This document shows, piece by piece, positions 32,947-42,272 of a DNA stretch of 64,000 bases (its first letter is position 1; each line of letters starts with the position of its first letter). The notes beneath the pieces were generated by a model that was given only the letters and a program-made list of their open reading frames with translations, made no database searches and was not told the origin of the DNA. Origin of the DNA: Acrocarpospora pleiomorpha (GTDB lineage: Bacteria; Actinomycetota; Actinomycetes; Streptosporangiales; Streptosporangiaceae); NCBI RefSeq assembly GCF_009687885.1, contig NZ_BLAF01000024.1, positions 62,001-126,000 on the forward strand, in the 5' to 3' direction. The position numbers and the translations under genes are program-made.

Positions 32947-34358
32947 CCGGCGTCCAGATCGTGGTAGTCGATGGCCAGCCGCCGGCTGACGGCCCGCAGC
33001 TCCTCCGTCCAGTCCCCCGGGATCGCGTGCACGTGGTTGGCGCCGAACGCCGAAAGGAAGGACTGCGCCGGGGCGTCGAACCGCGCGAACGCGTGTGGCC
33101 ATTCGAACGTCGAGGCCCGCGCGAGCCTGGTGTGCTCCGCCTCCCCCAGGTCGACGAAGCGCCCCTTCGTCACCTGGAGCCGGTAGCGGTGGTCGTACCG
33201 GCTCAGCCGCGCGAACGTGGCCTCGCCCGGCGCGGCGATGTGATGGACCGAGGCGCCGCCCGCCGGGAAGAAGAAGACCTCCGGATAGAAGTGCACGCGG
33301 CGCAGGTTCTCCAGCGGATCGTCGCTGCGGGCGGCGTACCAGGTGGCGTGCTGGCCGGAGTTCGCCAGGTCCCAGACATCGATGTCGGCGTGGTAGTGGC
33401 GGACGTCGGCGAACAACACCGGCAGTCCGGACAGGAGCTTCAGGATCTGCATCGTCAGCGCGCCGTCCATGTCGCTCTCGGTCGCGCAGACGAACGGCTC
33501 CTTGGGGCCGTCCCAGTCGTAGGGATCGTTCAGGACCGCCTCGGCGACGTCCATCGTCGCGAAGTGGTTCGTGAGCTCAGGCTGCCCCTTGATGCCGGCG
33601 AAGTCCAGGTTCCACTCGTCGATGAGCTCGCGAACCGCGTAGTACGCGCGAATCTGACGCTCCAGCAGTTTCGGGGTCAGCGACCGGCCGTCGTAGTGCA
33701 CGCCCGCGGCGTGCCGCTCCAGCCACTGCCTTCCCCGTACGACGGCGGCGTCGTCGACGTGCTCGGACCGGCGCACGATCTCCCACTGGTCGATCTCCTC
33801 GACGTCGACGCCGAACCGCTCGATCCACTGGTCGGCGTTGCTCGCCGCGGTGTACATGCCCATCGGCCTGCCGCCGATCCGGCCGAACGTCATGCCGCGC
33901 AGGCGGGCGACGGCCGCCGCCGCGCGTAGGGCGACGTCGAGCCGGCGTCCGACGGACGGGTCGCCGAGCGGGCCGAGCACCCGCTCGTGGGGCCGGCCGA
34001 CCTGGTCGAGGGCGCCGCCGCCGGCCAGCAGCCCGACCATCCCCGGCTGCTCGGGCTCCATCGCTGAGTACAGCAGCACCTGGCCGCGGGTGGCCGTGGC
34101 GGCCAGCATGGTGAAGTGCGGGAACGCCCAGACCGGATAGTGATAGATCGTCAGGTCGGGCGAGCGCGAGTCCATCTCCCGCGCGAGGCGGACGGCCGCC
34201 TCGTTCGAGCTGATCGGCGCGACCATCGGCAGGACATGATGCCCCCGGGCCTCGAGTTCCTTCCGGAGCCGGGACTCACGCTGCCGGCAGAACGCGTCGA
34301 GGTCCGCTGAGACGAAGTCACGCCCGTCGGAGAACGTCAAAATCCCGATACACGCCAT
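32943..34358 (-). CDS. L-fucose/L-arabinose isomerase-family protein
   Basis: A 471-residue protein with an N-terminal FucI/AraA-like alpha-beta region (ACIGILTFSDGRDFVSADLDAF). The metal-site-like segment is FVCATESDMDGALTMQIL, followed by VLFADVRHYHADIDVWDLANSGQH, which resembles the Glu/Asp/His ligands of fucose isomerase. It probably converts an aldose to the ketose used by the downstream kinase. ATG 34358 has GAGG just upstream; GTG 34364 is an alternative. It is the first gene of the sugar operon, directly behind the LacI operators. The precise sugar is not assignable. Confidence 0.78.
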   Translation of the reverse strand: MACIGILTFSDGRDFVSADLDAFCRQRESRLRKELEARGHHVLPMVAPISSNEAAVRLAREMDSRSPDLTIYHYPVWAFPHFTMLAATATRGQVLLYSAMEPEQPGMVGLLAGGGALDQVGRPHERVLGPLGDPSVGRRLDVALRAAAAVARLRGMTFGRIGGRPMGMYTAASNADQWIERFGVDVEEIDQWEIVRRSEHVDDAAVVRGRQWLERHAAGVHYDGRSLTPKLLERQIRAYYAVRELIDEWNLDFAGIKGQPELTNHFATMDVAEAVLNDPYDWDGPKEPFVCATESDMDGALTMQILKLLSGLPVLFADVRHYHADIDVWDLANSGQHATWYAARSDDPLENLRRVHFYPEVFFFPAGGASVHHIAAPGEATFARLSRYDHRYRLQVTKGRFVDLGEAEHTRLARASTFEWPHAFARFDAPAQSFLSAFGANHVHAIPGDWTEELRAVSRRLAIDYHDLDAG

Positions 34359-34374
34359 GACCACCTCTTTCTCG

Positions 34375-34453
34375 TGGAACCGGTTCCATCATGTAACAGG
34401 AACGACATATGCGACGTCAAGACTTCTAGGGTATTCTTATGGAACCGGTTCCA
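34375..34453. promoter_or_regulatory. Twin perfect LacI operators in a divergent promoter
   Basis: TGGAACCGGTTCCA occurs identically at 34375-34388 and 34440-34453, 65 bp apart centre to centre. Each copy is a perfect 14-bp palindrome with the central CG of LacI/PurR-type sites. A minus-strand promoter TTGACG (18 bases) TTACAT lies between them and faces the isomerase operon. TATTCT at 34432-34437 could serve the LacI gene. The spacing would permit looping or independent control of each direction. Confidence 0.85.
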
Positions 34454-34465
34454 ATGGAGGGGTGC

Positions 34466-35464
34466 ATGGCCACCATCTACGATGTCGCGCGCCTGGCGGG
34501 AGTGGCGCCGTCCACGGTATCCCGCGTCTTCAACGGCGGCTCGGTCGCCGCCGAGCGCGAGGCGCTGGTGCGGGCCGCCGCCGAGGAGCTGAAGTTCGTG
34601 CCGGACCGCATCGCCCGCCGGCTCAACCGCAAGCGCAGCGATCTGGTGGCGCTCATCATCCCAGACATCCAGAATCCGTTCTTCACGTCCCTGGCGCGCG
34701 GGGTGGAGGACGTCGCCCAGGACGCGGGGCTGTCGCTCGTCCTGTGCAACGCCGATGACGACGAGCGGAAGCAGGACCGCTACATCGAGGCGGCCAAGGC
34801 GGAGCGCATGACGGGCGCCATCATCAGTCCCGCCTCCGGGTCGAAACTGGACCTGTCCCACCTGGTCGGCGGGGGCACGGCAGTGGTCGCGATCGACCGC
34901 CGGCCGACCGGCCACCCCATCGACCTGGTCGGCATCGACGACGAGCGCGGCGCCGAGACCGCCACGGCGCATCTGCTGGAGCAGGGGTACCGCCGAATCG
35001 CCTGCCTGGCGGGTCCGCGCAACGCTCTGACCGCCAGACGCCGGCTCCGGGGCTACCGACGCGCCCTGCGCACCGCCGGCATCGAGCCCGACCGCCGGCT
35101 GGTCCAGCACACCAACTATCGCGAGGACGGCGGGCTGGCGGCCATGGCCGACCTCCTCAGATCGAATGACCCTCCGGACGCCGTGCTCGCGACCAACAGC
35201 CTCCTGGGCGTGGGCGCCATGGAGGCGCTGCTCGACGCCGACATCAGGCCACCCGACATCGGCCTGGTGTCCTTCAGCGGCGCGAGCTGGTCACGCCTGA
35301 TCAGACCCCCGCTCACGACGGTATGGCAGCCGGCCGCCGAACTCGGCCAGGCCGCCGCGAAGCTCCTCATCCGCCGGCAGCAGGAGCCGACCGCGGCGGA
35401 ACAGTCCATCATCCTGGAAACGACCTTGTTCCCGAACCAGAGCTCCGCACGCCCCGCACCGTGA
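34466..35464 (+). CDS. LacI-family transcriptional repressor
   Basis: A 332-residue complete LacI protein with an HTH and hinge (ATIYDVARLAGVAPSTVSRVF, RRLNRKRSDLVALIIPDIQ) and an intact periplasmic-binding-like effector domain (GIDDERGAETATAHLLEQGYRRIACLAGP). ATG 34466 follows TGGAGGGG; the in-frame ATG at 34439 lies in the operator. It is divergent from the sugar operon and sits beside two perfect palindromes, so it is very likely autoregulated and represses the isomerase-to-DapA operon until the sugar or its product binds. Confidence 0.94.
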   Translation: MATIYDVARLAGVAPSTVSRVFNGGSVAAEREALVRAAAEELKFVPDRIARRLNRKRSDLVALIIPDIQNPFFTSLARGVEDVAQDAGLSLVLCNADDDERKQDRYIEAAKAERMTGAIISPASGSKLDLSHLVGGGTAVVAIDRRPTGHPIDLVGIDDERGAETATAHLLEQGYRRIACLAGPRNALTARRRLRGYRRALRTAGIEPDRRLVQHTNYREDGGLAAMADLLRSNDPPDAVLATNSLLGVGAMEALLDADIRPPDIGLVSFSGASWSRLIRPPLTTVWQPAAELGQAAAKLLIRRQQEPTAAEQSIILETTLFPNQSSARPAP

Positions 35465-35495
35465 CGCCGGTGCGACGGGAGATCGCCCCGCCGTG

Positions 35496-35511
35496 GCACC
35501 TCAGGAGGTGC
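35496..35511. repeat. Short inverted repeat in the LacI/TIM-barrel intergenic region
   Basis: GCACCTC-AG-GAGGTGC forms a 7-bp perfect dyad with a two-base centre, 32 bases after the LacI stop. It could be an operator or a weak terminator. The remaining bases of 35465-35709 hold nothing recognisable beyond the SD AAGGG at 35697-35701. Confidence 0.4.
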
Positions 35512-35709
35512 TCGCCCATCTCGGTAGTTCAGGGCCGGCCACGCTGCCCGCGATCACGCTGCTGGAAAAAGGCTCATTGACGTGATGGTGATCAGCAGCT
35601 AACAATGTGGAAGCTCGGACCTGACGGCGGTGGCATGCCGGATGGTCTGAGGAAATGATTTGTTGTGACGTGGTCGGCGCACGCGTTCTTCCTGTGAAGG
35701 GATACGTGT

Positions 35710-36855
35710 GTGATGTTTCGTCATCCGCAAGCAGACGCACCTGTCGAGGGTCACGAGCTGGGCCGCAAGCTGGGTCTCAGCCGACGGCAGCTCCTCGCGG
35801 CCACCACCGGGATGGCCGCAGCGGCGGCCGTCGCCGCCTCGACGCTGAAGCCCGGACGCGCTGCGGCCGCCGAAGGTGTCCCCCTGATCCGGGACAGCAA
35901 GCGCGGCATCATCCTCTTCACCGTCCGGGACGCCATCTCCCGCAACCCGCTCACCTCCGACCTGCCCTCGGGCTTCCGCGAGGTGTTCAAGGCGCTCAGC
36001 GACATCGGTTACGAGCGTGTCGAGTTCGCCGGCTACACCCAGAACGCCAACGCCGAGGGCGGCGCCAACCTGGGGACCGTCGCCGGTGCGGAGCTGCTGC
36101 GCAAGTGGCTGGACGACAACGGGCTGCGGGCCGAGGGCAACCACGGCTTCATCCCCGCCTCCTGGCCGCTGACCCAGGCCGATCTCGACCGGTTCAAGGC
36201 GGCCCTGGAGATCTCCAACATCCTGGGCATGGACCACATGGGCACCGGCAGCGACCCCACGTCGAGCAACTACAAGGCCGACTGGGACGTCGCCGCGGCC
36301 AAGTGGAACGCGCTGGGCGAGATCGCCCGTTCCTCCGGCTATGTCAAGCTGTACACCCACAATCACGACGCGGCGTACAACTTCCTGCTGGACAGCGGGC
36401 CGCTCGATGAGCAGGGCCGCCCCACGCGCTCCTCGGGCGTCCGCAAGCTGGAGTACTTCCTCGGGATCACCGACCCCAAGTTCGTCAACCTGGAGATGGA
36501 CATTTTCTGGGCGCACGTCGCCCAGTACAAGTTCACGACCTACACTGCGCCGGACGGCTCCACCCAGACGAACGTCTTCAACCCGCTCGCCCTCGTCCAG
36601 GCGCAGGAGGGCCGCTACCCGCTGTTCCACGCCAAGGATGGCGCGAGCAACACCTCGACCGCCAACGGCTACGACATGGTGCCGTTCGGCACCGGCGCCA
36701 TCGACTACACCGGGTTCTTCCGCGGCCTGACCAGCGGGCACCACTACCCGATGTACGAGCAGGACAACGCGCCGGGCAACGCCACGACGGCGCCGAACCA
36801 GTCCCTGGAGTACGCCAAGATCAGCTACGACAACATGGCTGCTCTTCGCGCCTAG
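35710..36855 (+). CDS. Tat-exported sugar-phosphate isomerase/epimerase-like TIM-barrel protein
   Basis: A 381-residue protein with a twin-arginine signal (GLSRRQLLAATTGMAAAAAVA) and a xylose-isomerase-like AP endonuclease-2 barrel. Barrel segments include RGIILFTVRDAISRNP, GYERVEFAGYTQNA, KLYTHNHDAAYNF, NLEMDIFWAHVAQ and the terminal YPMYEQDNAPG. His, Glu and Asp metal ligands are in place. Exported members occur in sugar or cyclitol loci. The start is GTG 35710 (AAGGG eight bases before) or ATG 35713. It follows the sugar operon's regulator and may act outside the cell on the same substrate (inference). Confidence 0.88.
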   Translation: MMFRHPQADAPVEGHELGRKLGLSRRQLLAATTGMAAAAAVAASTLKPGRAAAAEGVPLIRDSKRGIILFTVRDAISRNPLTSDLPSGFREVFKALSDIGYERVEFAGYTQNANAEGGANLGTVAGAELLRKWLDDNGLRAEGNHGFIPASWPLTQADLDRFKAALEISNILGMDHMGTGSDPTSSNYKADWDVAAAKWNALGEIARSSGYVKLYTHNHDAAYNFLLDSGPLDEQGRPTRSSGVRKLEYFLGITDPKFVNLEMDIFWAHVAQYKFTTYTAPDGSTQTNVFNPLALVQAQEGRYPLFHAKDGASNTSTANGYDMVPFGTGAIDYTGFFRGLTSGHHYPMYEQDNAPGNATTAPNQSLEYAKISYDNMAALRA

Positions 36856-36945
36856 CCCTGCTGGGCCTGCGAGGCCGACCGGTCGCCGTGTCTGCTTCGC
36901 CGTGACCGGTCGCGTGACGACCGGTTTCCCCTGTCTCTGATTCCC

Positions 36946-36969
36946 GCCCAGGCCGGCGCCGGCCTGGGC
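36946..36969 (+). terminator. GC-rich palindrome after the TIM-barrel gene
   Basis: GCCCAGGCC-GGCGCC-GGCCTGGGC is a perfect palindrome about 90 bases after the stop at 36855. No T-run follows, so termination is likely but not certain. Upstream, GACCGGT recurs three times (36877, 36904, 36918). Confidence 0.55.
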
Positions 36970-37063
36970 CGTGGGGCCTGCTCAAGCGGGCTCCGGAGAC
37001 AACTGACCGCCAGAGGAGCTCCTACAGCACCGAAGAAACCATCCCCACTCCGTGGAGAGATTC

Positions 37064-40000
37064 ATGCGTTTCGCGCGCCGCCTTATGGTGGCCTTCTTGT
37101 CCTCGTTCCTGTTGACGACATCCCTGATGCCCGCGACGAGGGTCGTGGCACATCCCGGAGAACACAGCTCGCCACCCCCTCCGGACGAGCGCTTCCAGAA
37201 GGTCTTGCTGGAGAACACCAATCTCACGCAGCCGATGCGGATCAGTGTCGCCCCGGACGGGCGTGTGGTCTATATCGAGCGTGATGGCCGGGTAAAGGTC
37301 TGGGACCCGGCGACCAAGGCCTCCGTGGTCGCCGGTACGGTACCGGTCCGGGTCGTCGGTGAACTCGGCATGGTAGGGCTCGCGCTCGCCCCGGACTTCG
37401 CCACGACCGGCCACCTCTACCTGCATTTCTCCCGGCCGGACTGGGCGACCAGCTTCATCTCCCGGGTGTCGCGATTCACCCTCGGCGACGACAACGTGCT
37501 GGATCTCTCCTCGGAGAAGGTGATCCTGGACATCCAGCACCCGCAGGGTGTCGGTGGCGGGCACAGCGCCGGTGACCTGCTGATGTCAGATGACGGTTAC
37601 CTGTTCATCGTCACCGGCGACAACACCAACTGCTGTGCCTCGCGGGGCTTTCCCGGCACCGACGAGCGTCCCGGCCAGGCGGGCGGCGACGCACAGCGGA
37701 CCTCGGCCAACACCAACGACCTCAATGGCAAGATCCTGCGGATCGTGCCCAAGCCCGAGGGCGGCTACGACATCCCCGAGGGCAACCTGTTCCCGGTCGG
37801 CACCGCCAAGACCCGTCCGGAAATCTACGGGATGGGGTTCCGTAACCCCTTCACCATCGGCGACTACGACGAGGCCACGGGCAAGCTGTGGATGGCCGAC
37901 TACGGGCCCGACGCGGTGCTCGCCGACCCCCAGCGCGGACCGGCCGGGCACGTGAGAGTGTTCCTCATGGACGGGCCAGGCAACTACGGCTGGCCGTACT
38001 GCACGATGAACAACGTCCCCTACAACGACTGGAATTACGTCACCGACCAGCCCGGCCCCTGGTTCGACTGCGCCGCACCGGTCAACGACTCGCCCAACAA
38101 CACCGGCCTGGTGAACCTGCCGCCGATCAAGCCAGCCACCATCTATTACACCTACGACAAGCAGTCCTACTTCCCCGAACTGTACGGCGGCGGCGCCATG
38201 GCCGGACCGCAGTATCACTACGACGCCGCCAGCACCTCCAAGACCAAGTTCCCCGAGTGGTTCGACAATCGGCGGTTCTTCTTCGACTGGACCACCGACT
38301 GGATCCAGACGACGGAGTTCGACGAGAGCGGCGCACCTGCCGAGATGCATGAGTTCCTGCCTGAGCTGGACTTCCGTAAGCCGATGGACATGCAGTTCGG
38401 CCCCGACGGCTCGTTGTACGTGCTGGAGTACGGCAACGGCTGGGGCGCCAGCAACGACGACTCGGGCATATACCGGATCGACTACGTCGAAGGCAACCGG
38501 ACACCCGCGATCAAGACCGACCTGAGCGCCGACTCCGGCAAGCTCCCACTCACCGTCGATTTCGACGCCTCGGCCACCACTGACCCCGACGGCGACCCGC
38601 TGACGTTCTCCTGGGACCTCGACGGTGACGGCACCGCCGATGCGACGGGGCCGACCACCAGCTACACCTACACCACGGCCGGGCAGTTCCATCCCCGCCT
38701 GACCGTCACCGACTCCGGCGGCGCCGAAGCGATCGCCAATCTTTCGGTGGTGGCCGGCAACACCCGTCCCACCGTCGAGCTCATCCTGCCCGAAGACGGC
38801 AGGTTCGCAGAGTTCGGCCAGAACCTGCCGTTCAAGGTCAAGGTGACCGACCCCGAGGACGGCACCATCGACTGCACCAAGGTCAAAGTGACCTACCAAC
38901 TCGGCCACAACCAGCACGGTCACCCGATGGCCGAGGCCACACCCGGCGCCGACTGCGCAGGCGTGCTGGTGCCGGGCCGCGACGCCTCCCACGGCACCAA
39001 CGCCTACGTCTTCCACGTCGTCGAGGCCTCCTACACCGACCAGGGCGGCGCCGACGACACCCCGGCGCTCGAAGGCTCCAGCGACGTCGTCCTGCACCCC
39101 CGCCAGTACGCCGCCTCCACCTATCAAAAGGGTGTCGGTGTCGGTCTCTACACCGGGCAGCTGTTCATCCCCGACACCGGCAACTGGTTCATGTTCCCTC
39201 GCGTCAACCTCAAGGACGTCGACAACCTCAACATGGAGTTCGCCACCCGCCTGCCCGGAGTCGACTTCACCGTGCACGCCGACTCTCCCACCGGACCGAC
39301 CGTCGCGAGCTTCGCGAACGTGCCCGGCACCGGATCGACATCACTGTCCAGCAGGGTCTACAAGTGGTTCACCACCCCGATCACCGACCCGGGCGGCGTC
39401 CATGACCTGTACTTCGTCGCCACCTGGACCGGCGGCGTCCAGCCCGAACTGTTCGCTCGTAACTTCCAGTTCCAGACCATCCCCGACATCGGCGTCACCC
39501 TCGACCCGGCCACTCCCACCGGGAACAACGGCTGGTACGCCGGCGACGTCAAGCTCGTCTACAGCGGGCTGACCGCCGGCCTGTGGACCGGCCAATACTC
39601 CATCAACAACGGCACCACCTGGGTCAACGTACCCGCGACCGGAATCCAGACCGTGAGCGCCGACTTCAACGGAACCCTCCTCTACCGGGCCACCGACAGC
39701 GCGGGCACCGCCTCTCCGTCCCGCAGCCTCGCCCTCAAGGTCGACAAGACCACCCCTGGAATCGCCGCGATCGGCGTCGAAGCCAAGCCGTACGGCGACG
39801 CCGAGTCGATCACCCCGGTGTTCACCGCGAGCGACGCGACCTCCGGCGTCAGCAGCGTCAAGGCCACGATCGACGGCACCGACGTCGATTCCAGCACACC
39901 GGTCCCGCTGTGGTCGCTGCCGCTGGGCGAACACACCTTTACCGTCACCGCTACCGACAACGCCGGCAACACCGCCACGCAGACCGTCACCTTCACGACC

Positions 40001-40267
40001 CGGACCTCCTACGACGAGGTCCGCACCCTCATCACCCAGTTCCAGCTGGCCGGCAAATTCAACGCCGATACGGCCGCCAAGCTCCGCGACCGTATCGACC
40101 GTTCTCAGGAACAGGCCCTCAAGGGCAGGATCCAGCACGCCATCAACCCACTGAGGAACTTCATCTCCGAAGCAGGGAAGCCCAACAAGATCGCTGACTC
40201 CGCGGTCCGGGCCGCGCTCGCCAGAGACGGCCAGGCGCTCATCGCCGACCTGGAGGAACAGCAGTAA
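37064..40267 (+). CDS. Large secreted PQQ-glucose dehydrogenase-like multidomain protein
   Basis: A 1067-residue secreted protein starting at ATG 37064 (GGAG six bases before). After a signal peptide (MVAFLSSFLLTTSLMPATRVVA), residues ~40-470 form a soluble glucose/sorbosone-dehydrogenase beta-propeller (LGMVGLALAPDFATTGHLYL, GGGHSAGDLLMSDDGYLFIV). A PKD domain follows (~475-565, TTDPDGDPLTFSWDLDGDGT). Next is a CBM6-like region (~640-830, FTVHADSPTGPTVASF...GGVHDLYFVATW). Ig-like modules are at ~830-990, and a C-terminal helical segment at ~995-1067. The propeller family oxidises aldoses with PQQ. The C-terminal modules suggest binding to polysaccharide. It probably works with the upstream exported barrel protein. 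Confidence 0.88.
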   Translation: MRFARRLMVAFLSSFLLTTSLMPATRVVAHPGEHSSPPPPDERFQKVLLENTNLTQPMRISVAPDGRVVYIERDGRVKVWDPATKASVVAGTVPVRVVGELGMVGLALAPDFATTGHLYLHFSRPDWATSFISRVSRFTLGDDNVLDLSSEKVILDIQHPQGVGGGHSAGDLLMSDDGYLFIVTGDNTNCCASRGFPGTDERPGQAGGDAQRTSANTNDLNGKILRIVPKPEGGYDIPEGNLFPVGTAKTRPEIYGMGFRNPFTIGDYDEATGKLWMADYGPDAVLADPQRGPAGHVRVFLMDGPGNYGWPYCTMNNVPYNDWNYVTDQPGPWFDCAAPVNDSPNNTGLVNLPPIKPATIYYTYDKQSYFPELYGGGAMAGPQYHYDAASTSKTKFPEWFDNRRFFFDWTTDWIQTTEFDESGAPAEMHEFLPELDFRKPMDMQFGPDGSLYVLEYGNGWGASNDDSGIYRIDYVEGNRTPAIKTDLSADSGKLPLTVDFDASATTDPDGDPLTFSWDLDGDGTADATGPTTSYTYTTAGQFHPRLTVTDSGGAEAIANLSVVAGNTRPTVELILPEDGRFAEFGQNLPFKVKVTDPEDGTIDCTKVKVTYQLGHNQHGHPMAEATPGADCAGVLVPGRDASHGTNAYVFHVVEASYTDQGGADDTPALEGSSDVVLHPRQYAASTYQKGVGVGLYTGQLFIPDTGNWFMFPRVNLKDVDNLNMEFATRLPGVDFTVHADSPTGPTVASFANVPGTGSTSLSSRVYKWFTTPITDPGGVHDLYFVATWTGGVQPELFARNFQFQTIPDIGVTLDPATPTGNNGWYAGDVKLVYSGLTAGLWTGQYSINNGTTWVNVPATGIQTVSADFNGTLLYRATDSAGTASPSRSLALKVDKTTPGIAAIGVEAKPYGDAESITPVFTASDATSGVSSVKATIDGTDVDSSTPVPLWSLPLGEHTFTVTATDNAGNTATQTVTFTTRTSYDEVRTLITQFQLAGKFNADTAAKLRDRIDRSQEQALKGRIQHAINPLRNFISEAGKPNKIADSAVRAALARDGQALIADLEEQQ

Positions 40268-40273
40268 CCAAGC

Positions 40274-40304
40274 CGGGGAGAGCCTCAGGGCGCGAGGCTC
40301 TCCC
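40274..40304 (+). terminator. Strong terminator hairpin
   Basis: GGGGAGAGCCTC (40274-40285), a 7-base loop, and GAGGCTCTCCCC (40293-40304) form a perfect 12-bp stem six bases after the stop of the secreted dehydrogenase gene. Confidence 0.85.
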
Positions 40305-40359
40305 CCGCCACACATCTCCGCTTCCACCTGGGCAGGGCAGCCGGCTGAGCCTGGACACC

Positions 40360-40995
40360 TTATGCGCCGATGAGGTTGAGCAGGAGAGGCGCGCTGAGGA
40401 GGTAGGAGTGCGCGGCTCGGCCGGCGGCGGTGTGGGCGGCCTGGGAGCGGGCGAAGAGCCGGATCAGGACGGGCATGCGGTAGCGGTCGGGGGCGCGGCT
40501 CTCCAGGAGCTGGGCCTGGATCAGGGCGTCGAGGAGTGGCTGGACGTCGTCCGTGTCGCCGTCCATGAGTGCGGCGACGGGAGTGGTCACCTCCGGGAGG
40601 TCGAGGACGCCGAGCAGTTTGAAGAGTTCCCCGGCCGCGGGGTGGTGGTCGAGGTCGTGGCCTGCGGTCAGGCGCTCGCGGACGCACAGGTCGCCGTGGC
40701 TGAGTTCGGCCAGGCGGGTCTCGGGCGGGGTGAGCCGGGCCCGGCTGGTGACCAGGACGGCCGAGGTCGATCCGCCGGGGAGCAGCGGCCTCACCTGGGC
40801 GGCGTCGACGGCGTTGTCGAGCACGATGAGCATGCGCCGTCCGGCCGTCTGGGTCCGGAACAGCGCGGCGGCCTCGTCGCTGACCTCGAAGCTGCGGCGG
40901 TCGGGTCGGGTGAGGATCGTACGTTGGATGCCGTGCTCGGCGAGGATCTGTGCGCCGGCATCACGCGCGGCCGTGAACGCGTTGGGCTCTGGGTT
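40360..40995 (-). pseudogene. Fragment of an AfsR/NB-ARC-type regulatory ATPase
   Basis: The frame ending at 40360 can be read back to about 40995 as [20 protein letters not shown], then [20 protein letters not shown] (Walker B, kinase-2) and [15 protein letters not shown] (sensor arginine motif). These are characteristic of NB-ARC ATPases in SARP/AfsR regulators. The Walker A region, DNA-binding domain and TPR tail are missing, and only one late ATG (40833) exists. The C-terminal end ([22 protein letters not shown]) looks out of family. It is a truncated remnant of a much larger gene. Confidence 0.7.
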
Positions 40996-40997
40996 TG

Positions 40998-42080
40998 TCA
41001 GGGCTTGCGTGGTTCGATTCGTGGTTTGACCCAGAAGGCGGCGTCTTGTGCGGGGTCGCCATTCGCTGTCACTTGCAGGCAGATGGTTTTTGAACCTGCG
41101 TAGGAAGCGAGTGGGACGTCCAGCGAGATCAGCCTTCCGTTAGCGCGGTCGTCAAGCTTGTCGACGATCTTTTTCTGGTTTCCCTGCTGATCGCGGACGA
41201 GAACCTGAAATCTCACGTTTCCGGCGACGGCGTATTTGTCCTGAAATCCGCCGGTGGCAAAGAACCAGTCGTCTTCTCGTAGCTGACGAGGAAGTTTGAA
41301 ACATCCTCGTAGATAGCCATCGTCATCCCAATTGGGGTGTGTCAGCAAACCGCCAGCTTTTGAGCCGTCTTCAAGGGTCTCCACGTCAGGTAGTACATGG
41401 CCAGCCGGAGTGCCAGGTTGGCCACCAAATTCAATCTTTCCACGGCCCGAAGTCCAGGTGGCTCTATTCGCAATTGCCGTCAGGAAGATCGGATCCTTCC
41501 TGGGTGTGGCTATGGCCGGCTCGTTGTTGGAAGTGCTTGTAGTCGGCGTGTTCTTGGGAGTAGTTGTGAGCGGCGCGTTCCTGGGATTCGTTAGAATTGG
41601 CGCGATGAAGATCGTAGCCAGCACGAGCACTGGTAATATCAGCAGGATAATAGGCCACAACCATCGCCGTTGACTTTGCCTGGTCTCGATGTATGTGTTG
41701 TACTGCACATTGATGGCCTGATCTCCGGTGGAAGAGATCCCGCCCATCTCCCCGCCGACGCCGATTGAACGATCCCCGCTGGATGACACCATTTTCACCA
41801 GGGTTGCCGCAGCTTCGGCTGAGTCAGGGCCGGAAACGGATTGTGCCGCGCCTGGTCGACGTTCGGACGCGGTCAATGGCTGCGGGGCAGACTGCGCCGT
41901 TCGATGCTCGCGTATCGCTCCGTATCCGGCGAGGCCCAAGCTGAGCAGTCCTGCGAACGCACTGATAACGCTGCCCCATTTATCGGCGTCGTCAAGCCCG
42001 GTCCAGGCCAGCAGCACCGCCATGCCTACCAGAACAAGCCCTGCTACTACCGCGCTCACTATCCACGGTCGGTACGCCAT
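40998..42080 (-). CDS. Membrane protein with conflict-system-like linker and NPCBM-like sensor domain
   Basis: A 360-residue protein with two N-terminal membrane spans ([39 protein letters not shown]). A linker [19 protein letters not shown] resembles the VGG-xxxG-xxxTGD repeats seen beside NB-ARC and other effector-associated domains in actinobacteria. A third span follows ([20 protein letters not shown]). The extracellular C-terminal half (~200-360) looks like an NPCBM/NEW2 beta-sandwich ([45 protein letters not shown]). The start is uncertain: ATG 42080 or ATG 42119, neither with a clear SD. No function can be stated. It sits next to the NB-ARC fragment in an accessory-looking stretch. Confidence 0.7.
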   Translation of the reverse strand: MAYRPWIVSAVVAGLVLVGMAVLLAWTGLDDADKWGSVISAFAGLLSLGLAGYGAIREHRTAQSAPQPLTASERRPGAAQSVSGPDSAEAAATLVKMVSSSGDRSIGVGGEMGGISSTGDQAINVQYNTYIETRQSQRRWLWPIILLILPVLVLATIFIAPILTNPRNAPLTTTPKNTPTTSTSNNEPAIATPRKDPIFLTAIANRATWTSGRGKIEFGGQPGTPAGHVLPDVETLEDGSKAGGLLTHPNWDDDGYLRGCFKLPRQLREDDWFFATGGFQDKYAVAGNVRFQVLVRDQQGNQKKIVDKLDDRANGRLISLDVPLASYAGSKTICLQVTANGDPAQDAAFWVKPRIEPRKP

Positions 42081-42272
42081 GATCTCATGATGGCCTGCGC
42101 GACCAGAACCAGCCGACATCTCTCACAAATCACAAGGATTGTTACATCTAACAATAGTCGTGATTCAGCCCTGTGCGGTTTTGATGTCCGGATTGCACGA
42201 TCAGGAGGCGTTCTACGCAGTGCGGTTTCCAGTTGTACGCCCCAAGGGCGGACTTGACCGAGTTGGGTAGGT

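Noticed and set aside
37586-39277. 563-residue minus-strand ORF opposite the secreted PQQ-dehydrogenase-like gene
   Set aside because: Val/Gly/Asp-rich antisense reading without motifs; the plus strand encodes recognisable propeller and PKD domains.
39341-40687. 448-residue minus-strand ORF running from the NB-ARC fragment into the secreted protein
   Set aside because: Crosses a strong terminator, is antisense to the Ig-like modules, and shows no NB-ARC homology in this frame.
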